Positions 1 through 11,991 of a stretch of DNA of 64,000 bases are shown here, one piece after another (the stretch's first letter is position 1; the number at the start of each line of letters is the position of its first letter). The translations under genes and the position numbers were made by a program. The DNA comes from Littorina saxatilis. Its lineage: Eukaryota > Mollusca > Gastropoda > Littorinimorpha > Littorinidae. Location: positions 35,058,272 through 35,122,271 of the forward strand of contig NC_090246.1 in NCBI RefSeq assembly GCF_037325665.1, in the 5' to 3' direction. The notes below the pieces were generated by a model, which was given only the letters and a program-made list of their open reading frames with translations, made no database searches and had not been told where the DNA came from.

Positions 1-41
1 GATTACTAAACCTTTAATTTTATTTTAGAATGTTGATAGAG

Positions 42-545
42 AGAGAGAACTTTGAACTTTGAACTTTATTCATTTATCGAGGGTAACAGAACAAGCAATG
101 TATACATGCGCTTTTTTCATCCGGCCCTCGCCCATTGAGGGTAACTCGATTAATAACAAGAAGAAATAGAAGGTAAGTTAATTACAATACAATTTATATA
201 ATTAACATGTCAAAAAATTAAAAAGACATTTCAAAATGCATTATGAAAATCAAACAATGAAGAATATTATCACAGAATTATTTACTTGTTTCCAAGAGAA
301 ACAGCATGTAGAGTTCCTTGAAGGAAGTTTCACTGAATTGCATTTTAATTAAATCAGGAATGGAGTTCCACAATAAGGCGCCAGAATAAGAAAGACTTGA
401 TTTGTAAAGGTCAATTCTAGGGGTTGGGGTAATTAATTTGTTTAGTTTTCTTGAATTATTCATATGAAATTTGAGGCAATGAATGTAGGTGCATTCCCTG
501 ACATAATTCTATGCATCATTGCACCTTTGTTATGGGTAAATCTTA
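42..545 (-). mobile_element. LINE 3' fragment
   Basis: The - strand frame at 278-463 reads PTPRIDLYKSSLSYSGALLW and NSIPDLIK, typical of the C-terminus of Jockey/CR1-like reverse transcriptase ORFs. The 3' end is marked by a heptad tail (GAACTTT repeated at 48-69). 5' truncated. Confidence 0.65.
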
Positions 546-552
546 ATTTGAT

Positions 553-632
553 AGGAACTCAGAACTCAGAACTCAGAAAGTTTATTGTTTAGGCCAACTG
601 ACCCGTTACAACCGGTACATAATATCAAACAT
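553..632 (-). mobile_element. Short LINE 3' tail fragment
   Basis: A heptad tail (AACTCAG, four units from 557) followed by a short 3' UTR-like stretch that runs into the CT microsatellite. Only about 70 bp remains. Confidence 0.45.
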
Positions 633-637
633 GACAG

Positions 638-716
<79 letters not shown>

Positions 717-840
717 CAGTCTCTCTCTCCCACTCTCACACACATACACACACACACTCTGACTTTCACTCCTTCTTTCACAAAAACATACTCACACCGT
801 GACACACACACACACACACACATACACACACACACAAACA
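632..840. repeat. CT then CA microsatellites
   Basis: (CT)n at 640-713, imperfect CT to 730, then broken (CA)n with related words to about 845. Predicted proteins here are repeat artefacts. Confidence 0.95.
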
Positions 841-1403
841 CGCACAATACATACATGTAGCCTGTGGGTATGCACAGGGGATGGCTGGTGCCTCATCAAA
901 TACATCCTCAACTACAACATACATCCACAAAGGACATAGTTGTTTAAAAACCAGCAGCTACGCAATGCACTCAAACACATCAACAAAACAGAGAGACATG
1001 AAGCAAAATAAATCATTCTGTTACACCAGTTAGGAAGTAAATTACGGCGTTTGTTAACTGATAATAAATAAATCTGCTTAAATCATGGAGACCTTTCTTG
1101 TTTTGCATTATCAACTGAAAGGAAACCAAACAAGGATATGATGTGTATTTAAAGGGTAAGTATTGACAGCGAAGATCGTTCAATGCATCACAGTGAAATA
1201 AAATGTGCATTTCATCCTCAGGTGCTTTTTTGCAGGAGAGAGAGAGAGAGAGGGCTGTCAGTATGTCTGTGCTTCTCGTCTTTATTCATTCCGGAAATAT
1301 CAGTTTTTAGATTGATAACACGTGACAGTGAAAAAGAAGATATCTTTAGCTTTGGAATAACGAATTTTCATTTTCTGCTTTCTGTACAATTTCCCTCTCG
1401 ACA

Positions 1404-1694
1404 ATGTCATTTGCTGACTTCTGTCGGAAAAATTGCAGTGGCGACGGCGTGCTCAGTAAGTACCGTAAAGAACGTATGCAATGGAGTAGAGGAATTGCTT
1501 CCCTTCAGTATCGCACCCCTCCTGTCGACCAAATGGACCGCGAGTTGATCAGAGTTCTGAAGGTAAAGGGCGACGCAGACACTCTGGGTAACCCCAAGTC
1601 GGCTGAACACGGCGCGAGCAACCCCGTTGCGCAGGTCAAAGGTGAGGCCACGATGCGCTTCATAGTCTCCGTCAGGTCTGAAAACATAGAGCAG
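1404..1694 (+). CDS. Candidate first exon of BRAT1 (97 codons) or non-coding leader
   Basis: An ATG at 1404 opens a 97-codon frame (starts MSFADFCRKNC, ends VRSENIEQ) that ends exactly at a strong donor (CAG|GTAAGT) in phase 0. The next exon, 6337, also begins in phase 0, so the frame would run straight into BRAT1 and give a 994-residue protein. The stretch is richer in CG than its surroundings. Human BRAT1 has no such N-terminus, so this may be a 5' UTR exon whose openness is chance, or a lineage-specific extension. The opposite strand is also open over the same bases, which weakens the coding case. I recognise no domain. Confidence 0.4.
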
Positions 1695-1924
1695 GTAAGT
1701 CAATACAGTTGAACCCCCCGCCTTTTAACTTGAAGACCTCCGAAAATCTGAGAAAATCAGGTCTTAAAAAGGAGGGAGTCTTAAAATGGGGGTAGCCTAC
1801 ATTCAGGGCTCCCCACCGGGACGCCTGAGGGTCCCGGGACCCCCACTTTTAATGTTTATAGAGTACATGGACCCCTACGCCGAGTTTTAGAGGGTCCCAA
1901 GAGTCCATGGTCACCACTTGGAAG

Positions 1925-2170
1925 GGGGTCATGCCAAAACGTCCCAGTACCATTGTGTCCCAGTACCATTGCGTCCCAAAAAAATACCGTCTCATTGCGT
2001 CCCATTAAGCAATCCCATTGGGTCCCAATACCATTGGGTCCCAGTGCCATTGCGTCCCGTACCATTGCGTCCCAACAAAATTGCGTGTCGATAGGTCCCA
2101 AGAAAATTGCATCTCGATACGTCCCATAAAGGAATCCCATTACGTCCCCGTACCATTACGTCCCAACACA
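1925..2170 (-). repeat. 17-bp satellite array, inverted copy A
   Basis: Imperfect repeats of GTCCCAGTACCATTGCG and variants. This is the reverse complement of the array at 3776-3996, so the two form a widely spaced inverted pair around 1.6 kb. Confidence 0.85.
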
Positions 2171-2205
2171 ATTGTTACTTGAACAATGCTTGAACGCTGC
2201 GGTGG

Positions 2206-2208
<3 letters not shown>

Positions 2209-2273
<65 letters not shown>

Positions 2274-2300
2274 TCTGTGTCTGTGTGTGTGTGTGGCATG
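2209..2300. repeat. (GT)n microsatellite
   Basis: Nearly pure GT for about 65 bp, with TGTCTGTGTC interruptions at its end. Confidence 0.95.
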
Positions 2301-2511
2301 GATATTGTACGACAGAGTAGGTCAGCGAAAGGATGAAAATGAACAGTGGATTTTATAAGTACGGAGTATCTTACCTTATTATAATCCGAGTAATTTCAAG
2401 CTTCAAGATTGCATAAATTTACGTAGCAATAATGTTGAAGCCTGTATATGCACTTACTTGACACATTTATGTTTTTCTCTTTTCTATTGTGTTTTGTAAA
2501 AAAAAAAAAAA

Positions 2512-2640
2512 AAGTTGTTGTTGTTGTTGTTGTTGTTGTTGTTGGTTGTTGTTGTTGATGTTGATGATGATGACGACGACGAGATGATGATAATGATGAT
2601 GATGATTGTGGAGATGATGATAATGATGATGATCGTGGAG
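2512..2640. repeat. GTT then GAT trinucleotide repeats
   Basis: (GTT)n from 2515, then GATGAT/GACGAC and a short duplicated block (GATGATAATGATGATGAT). Follows a 16-base poly-A run. Confidence 0.85.
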
Positions 2641-3007
2641 AAGAAAAGAACAGCTAGTTGAAGGCCTTTATAATGTTCCTTTTTTTTTTTTAAGCGTGTG
2701 TTACTTACAGTACCTGTTTATGTAAAGTAACATAACAGTTTCTCGCCCAATAATATTTAATTCAAGTGTCTTCGATTTATGAATCCAAAAGGAATTTTGA
2801 TCGCAGGAGGGTTGCAGAGTAATATGTTAAATGTTAAACATGTACATACGAACCAGGATTTTACCAGAATATGCAGTTGTTGATTTTTAAAGATACGGTT
2901 GTGTTTGTTCAGTCATTAAACAGGAAGAAAAATGAAATGATTTGTTATTGAAACATCGTCCCATGTAGAACTAGTCTATGTCACTGATTGTGCATGTATG
3001 TATATTC

Positions 3008-3020
3008 TTGCGCGCGCGCG

Positions 3021-3070
<50 letters not shown>
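3008..3070. repeat. CG/GT microsatellite
   Basis: GCGCGCGCG followed by a (GT)n run to 3069. Confidence 0.95.
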
Positions 3071-3072
<2 letters not shown>

Positions 3073-3775
3073 GTACGTATGTATGTAGGTGTCTGTGTCT
3101 ACATTTGTGCGTGTATGGGTTTCGCTATCTGTGTGTCTCGGTGTCTATGTGCTGAAGGTTCGATGACTGGACAGTCAGTCTAGCTTTTCTCAGAAACGGG
3201 TCGTCTACTCAGTAAATAAGCCTACAGTCATGTCATGCTCGATTACATACAGTGGAATACAAAGCGGTGTACTGTACTGTTTCGGTATTTTTCTTTGTGT
3301 CGAGCACCGCTAAAGCATATATTAATTTTACACTTCGGTTTAGGTTAGCGTGCTTCAGTTCATTTTAAAAGAAAGAACATGGTTACCTCAGAAAACCTGT
3401 AAGGAAAGCAAGGAGCGCCTCAAAACAAACAAACTGACATGCAATATCCTTTACAGTTTTTGATGATATCGTGAAGGATTTTTTTTCTCCCATGATCAAA
3501 CAGTTACGGTATTTATTTATTTATTTATTTATTTTTTTCCACTTCACCTCATCTCGACTAACCGGTACACATCTTTTTATTTTATTTTTATTTGTGAAAT
3601 ACTGCTATTATGTACCGACACAATTTTTATTACAAATCGTGTTGAACGCGTTTTGTAATAAAAATTGTGTAATCCGAACACGATTTGTAATACATTTATT
3701 ACAAAACGCACTTTTATAACAAAACGTGTCGCTACACTGCTACAGTAACATCTCAGAAATTAAATTCACTAGTAT

Positions 3776-3996
3776 TGGGACCTAATGGTACGGGGACGCA
3801 ATGGCACGTAATTGTATTGGGACGTAATGGTACTGGGACGCAATGGTACTGGGACGCAATGGCACGTAATTGTATTGGGACGTAATGGTACTGGGACGCA
3901 ATGGTACTGGGACCCAATGGTATTGGGACGCAATGGTACTGGGACGTAATGGTACTGGGACGTAATGGTACTGGGACGTAATGGTATTGGGACGTA
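3776..3996 (+). repeat. 17-bp satellite array, copy B
   Basis: About 12 units of AATGGTACTGGGACGTA with C/T and G/A variants. It ends where the LINE fragment starts. It makes spurious reading frames on the other strand (VPVPLRPSTIAS). Confidence 0.9.
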
Positions 3997-5512
3997 TTGA
4001 CATGTTCCCCTTGAAACCCCCTGTATTCATATACAACTTCCTGGAGCTCAACGTGAGCAAGACGAAGGAACTCATCATGGACATCCGACGAACCAAGTCC
4101 GCCGTCGACCCCATCATCATCAAGGGCGAACCAGTCGAGATGGTGGATACCTACAAGTATCTGCCGTGGGCACCATCATCGACAACCAGCTCGACTGGTC
4201 GCCAAACGTGGACGCCGTGTGCAAGCGGGCAAACCAGAGGCTCTTCTTCCTGAGGAAGCTGCGGCAGTTCCACGTCGACCCACAGATCCTCCACCTCTTC
4301 TACCAGGCGGAGTGTCGTCTCCTTCAACCAGCTCTGCTACCACAGCAGTGCAAAGAAGGGCGACATGGAAAGGTTGGAGAAGATCGTGAAGAGAGCAGGC
4401 TCCATCATTGGCTCTGAGCTTCAGCCTCTCAGCACTCAATATCCGAGTGTAGCGCTGAAGAAGCTGAGCATGATCCGCTCTGACGACCGCCACCCTCTGC
4501 ACCAGGCGCTCGCATCGTGCGAGCCCACACGTGAGTCGAGTCATCACGCCGTTTGAGGTGCTGGCGGGCCTGGTGACGAACCGGATGAGGGACTCGTTCC
4601 TCCCGATGGCTGTACGACTCTACAACCAGTCCCTGTCGGAATGTGATACATGTAGTATACTAGATAGACTTGAGTGCTGTGAAATGTTACTAGTGAGAAC
4701 TATGGGTGATGTGAACTGTGCTGTGAGGACTATGGGTGATGTGAACTGTGACTGCGGAAGGACAATGAGTGCTGTGAACTGTGGTACGTATAGGGGGGGG
4801 GGGGGGGGGGGGGTATGATGTAATGTAATTTGTGATAATGTATGGGGCCGGTTAAGATGTAATGTATATATGCATGATGATGTATTCTGTGTCGATTGTG
4901 AATGTATGGTGGGGTGGGGTAGGGTGGGGGGGTACGATGTAATTTAATGAACGATGATGTACTTGGTGTTTGATAGTGTATGATTGTTTGTTAGTTTTAG
5001 ATATAGTACGATGTCTGATGTTGTAATGTTTGTGCGTGTGTTATAATGCAATATGTTATGATGTAATGTATGATGATGTATTCGGTGCATGATAGTGGAG
5101 GTAGCCTATGCTTGTTAGTTGTAGATCTACTGTACGATGTTTGAGGTTGTAATGTTTGTGCGGGTGTTACAATGCAATATGTAGCCGTATGAGGGTTCCA
5201 GTGTGTGAGTTGTACAGGGCCGGGTGCTAGATAGAGTGCTGCCGGCATGAATGAGTAAGTGCATGTGGAGCTGTACATCAGTGTATGACTGGGTGAATTG
5301 TGGGTTGCGTACGTCCGAGGGGCACATCATTTGTAGCCTGTGTGTCTGAAGTAGTGGGTATGTTGCGTAAGGGTGTGCTGATATTGAACTTCAGTTGTGT
5401 TTTGTAAATGTCTATGTATCAGTGTATCATGTCTTGCCACACACACGCCAAATTTCCTTGTATTGATGAGGACAATAAAACTTCTTGTATCTTGTATCTT
5501 GTATAAAAAACG
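3997..5512 (+). mobile_element. Broken LINE, 3' third with 3' UTR
   Basis: Reads ELNVSKTKELIMDIRRTKSA, IIIKGEPVEMVDTYKYL, then in another frame DNQLDWSPNVDAVCKRANQ and RLFFLRKLRQFHVDPQ. These are the post-palm segments of a Jockey-superfamily reverse transcriptase (SYKYLG block followed by the QRL-FLRKL block). The frame changes near 4170 and 4320. The 3' UTR runs to a tail of CTTGTAT units ending about 5505. A 17-G run sits at 4795-4813. Confidence 0.8.
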
Positions 5513-5574
5513 CTGGCGCTGGACCCGAGTACTCTTCCCCCAGTATGAAAGTTTTTGTCTTGTGCACGTGGATT

Positions 5575-5625
5575 TAAAAAAAAAAAAAAAAAAAAAAAAT
5601 ATTAAAAAAAAAAAAAATATTTAAG
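5575..5625. repeat. Poly-A rich run
   Basis: Two runs of 13-23 A separated by TATT. Nothing else is recognised in the surrounding 5520-6150 apart from a short CA tract at 6160-6205. Confidence 0.8.
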
Positions 5626-6336
5626 GTGCTTTTTCATATACCTTATTCATGACCTGTGAAAAGGCTATACTTTTTTGTGCCAGTCGAAGGGTTGCCATTT
5701 CTAGAACGAGGCAGCTCGTTTCCGGAAATGCGGCGCTTTGTTGGAAATCAAATGAGGTTTCGGGAAATCCCGATTATTCCAACTCTGCCCCGGATTCTTA
5801 CTTTGCGCCCGACAGCTGCCGTTTGTGGTTTCCAGTTCAAAAGATCTACTTGTGGTCGCAGATGAAAGTTAGCGCAGAAATGTGCATGCACTTTCGTTGC
5901 TCTTGAGATGACATTTTATATTTTGCATCAAAACAAAAACTGTAAGTATTTGAAATTCGACATGTAGATCTATAAGATTAATGGGTTGTCGAAGTCGTGT
6001 CTGTTCGTAATACATTGTAGCGCCGCTGACTAGTGACACACTTCGAGGTTTTCTTCCTTTTCATTGGCAACAAATAGATAGGCTATGTATGTATCTAGTG
6101 ACACAAACGGCTGACTGTCTGTCAATCTATTTGTCTGTCTGCCTGTACACATGCATAAACACAAACACACATACACACACACACGCGCACACAAGCAAGT
6201 ACACACACACACTTAGGACAGTCTCTCAACAATCATTCCGAAGAGCTTCAATGGAGATAAATTCAAATTGCCAAAATCACATTAGAATATGGAGAATGTT
6301 CTGTGTCAGTGATTAATTGTGTGTGTCAATGTACAG

Positions 6337-6469
6337 ATGGACATGGCGGGAGAAAAGGACAGGTTTTTGTCAATGCTGCCCGGCACTCTAGACGCGTTGT
6401 GTGGTATGCGAGGGTTACCGCATGATGACACAATCCTACATCGTCTGCTGGATAAGATCATATGCCTGA
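6337..6469 (+). CDS. BRAT1: BRAT1 coding exon 1
   Basis: Acceptor TGTACAG just before ATGGACATGG; donor A|GTCAGT. Encodes MDMAGEKDRFLSMLPG and the first helices, ending after one base of a codon. The ATG is the first codon of the exon, so initiation here would need a non-coding upstream exon. Confidence 0.8.
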
Positions 6470-6864
6470 GTCAGTATCATTTGTCCTGCATATGTGTTGC
6501 TTGTTTTTTTCTTTCTTTTGTTGTAGTTCTTGTTGTTATTGTTGCTTCTGTTAGTATTTGAATTTGTTCAGACTCAGAGTTCCTGTTCTTTTATTTTGCT
6601 GTCGTTTTTTGTTCTTCTGCCTCTTTATCTTCCTTTGTGTTGTTTTTATGGTGCTTTCACATGAATGTTAAAACAATGTCAATGATTAAAGTACATGTCA
6701 GTGTGATAAATCTTCTTCTTCTTCCGCTGCGTTCCCAATCAAATCAATACATTGGCAGTGCAAATGCTGAGGTTATTGATTTACAATGAAGGCATACATA
6801 GAACAGGATTTTGTAACCATGGGCATTTCTGTAAAGCTTTTACATGCATGCACACACACACACA

Positions 6865-6902
<38 letters not shown>

Positions 6903-9900
6903 GACACACACACAACATATAAACACAAAATATATAGTATACACACTCAAAATGATATAAACTGACATTAAACCTCAAGCTCTTTGCAAAAAATTTCAGT
7001 TACATCACCAGATGATGCAAACAGCGCTGGCCTGTTCAGCTTTTTGGATGCAGTTGCTAAGGACGTCAACAATCTGAATGCATCAGTGCTGGTCCTGGCA
7101 CTGGGGATGGCAGCACCTCTGGTGTCTATGGCAACACTGCCGGTGGAGCAGCGGCAAAGGGTGATGTCTGTGTACAACTCTGTTCAGTCAAGCGCAGTGA
7201 TGGAGGACACATCAGTGGGAGCTGCCTACTTCAACAGTTTGGCCAGTGTGGTGGGCTATCCTATGGGACTTGAATGGCTTGAAAAAAACAGCAGTGAGTG
7301 GAATATCATAATATTTATAAATGCATGTATCAGAAATGCAAATGATTCCCTCTCTCATTCATTTTCTGTTTCCTTCTCAGCCATTCTATTTGCTTTTCTT
7401 TTGCTCTTTGTTTTGCTTTTCTGAGGTATTTGTTAGTCCTCAAGAAGCCCTGAAAGGTGCAAATTTGACAGCTGTATTGTCTTTGTCATGGTGAGTAAGA
7501 ATCTCTTGTTTTAACATTGTGAAATGGTAGTTTATTGTGTCAGTTTTTGTGTGTGTGTAAATTGCATAACTATTATTTCAGGGATGGTGCTACATATATG
7601 CCGTAATTTCTTATATTTATGAAAGTTGTGGCAACAAACTCGGCAGCTGGTAATTTGCTGAGAGATATACATGTATTTTAAATTATTTATATTAACATTT
7701 TGCGACACTATTATTACTTGTTCCTGTTCTTGAATCATTTCAGTTCACATGCAGACGGCACTCTCAACGCTGGAAACAGCACAAAGTGTCTTTCTTCTAA
7801 AAGCAGCAGAAATCCTTGTGGTCGCAAGCGTCACAAAAAGCTTGGAGTCCAGTGCCCCAACATCCACCCCCTCTTCTCCAACTTCACCGACTGTTGTTAA
7901 AACAATGCAGTTCCTTTCTGACGCATTAGCAGTAATGGCAAAAGGGAGTGCAAATTTGCTTGATCAGATGATCGTGTCAACTCACGTCAGCACTTTTCAC
8001 CAGTCTGTTGGGCAGATCATTTCACTGCTGTGTGACGGTGAAAGGTTTTGCAAGTGGAAGTGTGGAGAAGAGGGGTTTGTTGCTTCCCTTGCTCGCCTAG
8101 CTCTGCAGCATCCCTCGGAGAAGATTCGCTTTTCTTCACTGCAGAGTACTGCCAAGCTTACTGGGTTTATGTAAGTTGGGATACAGTGATACCCCTCTTT
8201 TAGGGCCACAACCAAATGTGAGAAGAACAGTTCTAACAAGTGAAGGGGATTTCAGACCTGTTTACTCATACGATTTCGCCGTATTTTGTACGCCAAGTTT
8301 CCAAGAATACGATAAATACGCTGGTTGATAAGAAAATATGACGATTTCCAATGTCATATTCTTACAGTTTAATCATCAGTGCAACGGACGTTGTATTGGA
8401 ATTTCACTTCTAACAGTTTTACGTCGGTCACATGATTAAGAAGCTCCTCTACCTGGTAACAGACCTGTTTACTCTTTCGGAATGGGCGGAAGTTTTACGG
8501 ATTTAAGATCGTTTTTCCGCTTGTCCGCGCACTGCTTGAAGTCTTCCGCAATTTGGCGCGATTTTGAGAAAAAAATATTTGTGATGTTTTTGGTAAAAAG
8601 TCGTGATAGTTTTCTCAGTATTAAGACGTCTTTCGTCCATTTCCGGTTAAAACGGTGTCTTCTTCCGGGACTTCGGTTACACGTATTGCCTGTTGTTGTC
8701 CTTTTGCAAAATGCCTCCAAAAAGAAAGGAACAACACCGACACAAAACTGACGATGAAGAGCGCGATAGTGTGTGTGGGGCAAAGAAGAAGAGAATCTAT
8801 TATCAGAAGTGGAAAGAAGATTACTCAAAGAAGTATCCGGACTATCATTTCTGCAATGGATCAATGATCCAGCAACTTGCAAGTTCATTTTGCGTTCCTG
8901 AGTTTTACTTACTTATTTCTTCAATGCCCGAACTTTGTTGAACGATTTGGATTGATCAGCAGCCCTCTTTCGTTCACTTTTTTCTTTCTATTTGCTTTCT
9001 CCGAAAACTACATCTCAAATATATACAATGACGCTATCATGTAATGTAGAATTAAGTTTATCATTTCTTTGCACACAGCAAATTATGAAAAAAAGAGTGT
9101 GTTTTATTGCTTTAGAGCGAGTTTGTGGCTTTAAAAAAAATCTTCCTCATGAAGTGGAAAATCTTCCTCATTTTCCTTCAAATCTTCCTCATGGGTCAAT
9201 TTAAGGGTAAACAGGTCTGTGGTAAGAAAATACACTCAATAGTTTGAAAATACACTAAGTCTCTGTGGAAAATACACGTACACCAACTGTTCAAATTTGG
9301 TAAACAGGTCTGGGATTTTAAATGCAGAGGAAATGAACAGACCATCTGTGAAAGCATGTTTAAGATAGGGAGGGGGGCAAGGGTCTTGGAAGTGGGGTTG
9401 CACTTTATTGCATGCATGATATAGCTTCTATCTTTGTGTGTCTGTCGGATTTGTTTGAGTGTGAATGAAGTCATTTTGGTACCTGTTGCTTCTTGTTCTG
9501 TTTCTGACTGAAGTAGTTTTGTCATGTTAGTAAGATAGCATGCACATAGACCACATGTACATACACACACATACAAGCACAAGCACACACATACAGAATC
9601 ACACTCAGGTACATTCAAAGATGCATGCGTACTAGTTGTTTAACTGGGTTTTTTTGTGAATACGCAAAGTAGCACCAGCATGTAACTTATCAAAGTTTCT
9701 TCTCTTTTGCACCTTGAAGGGACAAAGACGCTCAGGAGAAGTTCTTGGCCAAAGAGATAGTATTCCCACTGCTAAAACTTGTGTCTGAGGGTGAGATTGA
9801 AAGGGAAATTACTGTGGCTGCTACATTTATCAACTGCAGGTTTGTATCTCAATAGTGTATTCCACATATTTTATCATGGTCAGAATCGGGATATTGAGCT

Positions 9901-11954
9901 ATTGTTTCTGCATAAAGAGAGTTTCCTGTCACTGAATTGCATTGCCTTGTGATATACACAACATGGCAGGGATTCAGTAGTTGAAGACTGCCACTTTAGA
10001 TGTATTTGAATTTTACTCAGCAATGTTATTGAGCAATACTTCTTCCAAGCTCAAAAGGCTAGCCTGCCTAAAAACGAATAATGTACCAGTGGAACCCCTC
10101 ACAAAGACCCCCCTCTCTAACGACTACCCCGCCACAACGACCCTTTTTTTTTTAACCGATGTGTTTCCTTATATAGTTGTCACCAGTGTAGCGACCACCC
10201 CGCTCTAACGTCTAAGGACCGACCTAACAGCTTGTGTAACGACTTTGTCAGACCACAGGCGGAGGTATCGTTCACTGGACCACCACTATGATAGTAAGAC
10301 TACTATGATAGTGGTATATATAGAGGTTACAACACAAGTGTTTTTTTATATGGCTTGTATTTCAGTCAAGACCCAGCGGATGAATATCAAGGGACTCACG
10401 AGCCTCTGGGTCTTGACTGAAATACAAGCCATATACAAAATCACGAGTGTTGTAAACTGTATATCCCATGAAGATCCAAAAAGACATCGTGTGACGGAAA
10501 CATCAAGCTTTAGTTGTCTGTTCAGATGCACCTCTGCACATACATTATTCTAAAGGCACGTCTGTTGATCTATGTCAAGTCGGTGCATAATGGTGGCTTG
10601 GTTGTCACCGTCAGCTGAAAGCCTCTTACACGGATTTGAGATCTTGGACACCTTCATCGTCTATGAGGGTCTACTGCACCACAGAAGAGCTAGAAAAACT
10701 CACAAATTGCATCGAACAGCTTGTCCAGAGAACAGTCGTAGTCGATGATGTACCGATAAGAACGTGTGTACCAGGTACACTGTAACTTCACATGAGCATA
10801 ACATTGCTTCTCGAACGGACTGGGTTTTTGACGATTGCTAGTTTGACTTCTGTTTTAGTTGAGAGCACGAGCACACACACTCAAACACATACGGCTTGTC
10901 ATTTTGATCACAAGAGAGAAACAGAACTGCGAATAGAAGGAAACATAACAGATTACGTCCCCATAATATGACGCGATGGATGACAGACTTCATGAAATCT
11001 ATGATGCTGTGATGATAGTCTCGGCAAGACGAGACCAAAACTAAGCTATAGCACTGAACGACTCTCGCGCATGTTCTCAAAAGCGTGGTGACCCCTTGCA
11101 CATCCGGTCTTACAGGTACATTTGCTTTTGGAATGTCAAAGACGACAAAAAGTAGAGCCAGCTATGATGTATTTCGTGCACCCTTATTTATCCACTATAT
11201 TATGTGTTAGAAGAGTGCAATAGTTACATCATGGATTTGACAAGAGTACAATGGAAATACAAGAAATATACCTAGAGTACATTTACAGAGACAAAGAAGG
11301 GAGGTCATGGGATATATATTATACTAGAGGAATACCCGGCTTTGCCGGGTGAATCGCGAGACAGAGACAGACAGCGTGGCGGTTCGCCGTCTTAGAGCAC
11401 GTGTGAACATTTTCATCCACCAGTTTGTGCCCACTCAAAGGAAGGCAAGAACATACAGAGAGACAAAAGCCGCCAGACCCCATCACAAACAGAACTCTAC
11501 AATCCACAGGTGTTGCCTGGCGAGCTAGCTATAAATAGCTCACAACTTCTAAGGCGAACAACTCTGCAGAGTCTGCTGTGAAGGGCGACGGTAGTCTCCC
11601 TGTCACACTCGACCCCCTTTGAATGAACTTTGTCCCCAAAGTTCCGAACCATGGACCCGCCAAGCTTAGGTCCCTCCCAGGTTGGTGGAATGGGAACAGC
11701 ACGAAAATGATTCAGTGGCCTGAACATTTCATGTCGAGTCCCATCCCTGTCGACGACGTCAAATGTAACCGAGTGCCGAAACACCACAATCACCTTTGAA
11801 GGCAAAGTCCACTCAAACGGGATTGAGAATTTTAGAGCTTATTTCTAAGCCCTATAATAACTGTTATGGTTTCTCAAAGGAAGGCCCAAACATACAAACA
11901 CACCAAAGCCGCCAGACCACATCACAAACAGAACTCTACAATCCACAGGTGTTG

Positions 11955-11991
<37 letters not shown>

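Noticed and set aside
585-860. 91-codon Ser/Leu and His/Thr repeat frame
   Set aside because: Pure product of the CT and CA microsatellites.
3782-4123. 113-codon VPVPLRPSTIAS frame on the - strand
   Set aside because: Translation of the 17-bp satellite; no conserved domain.
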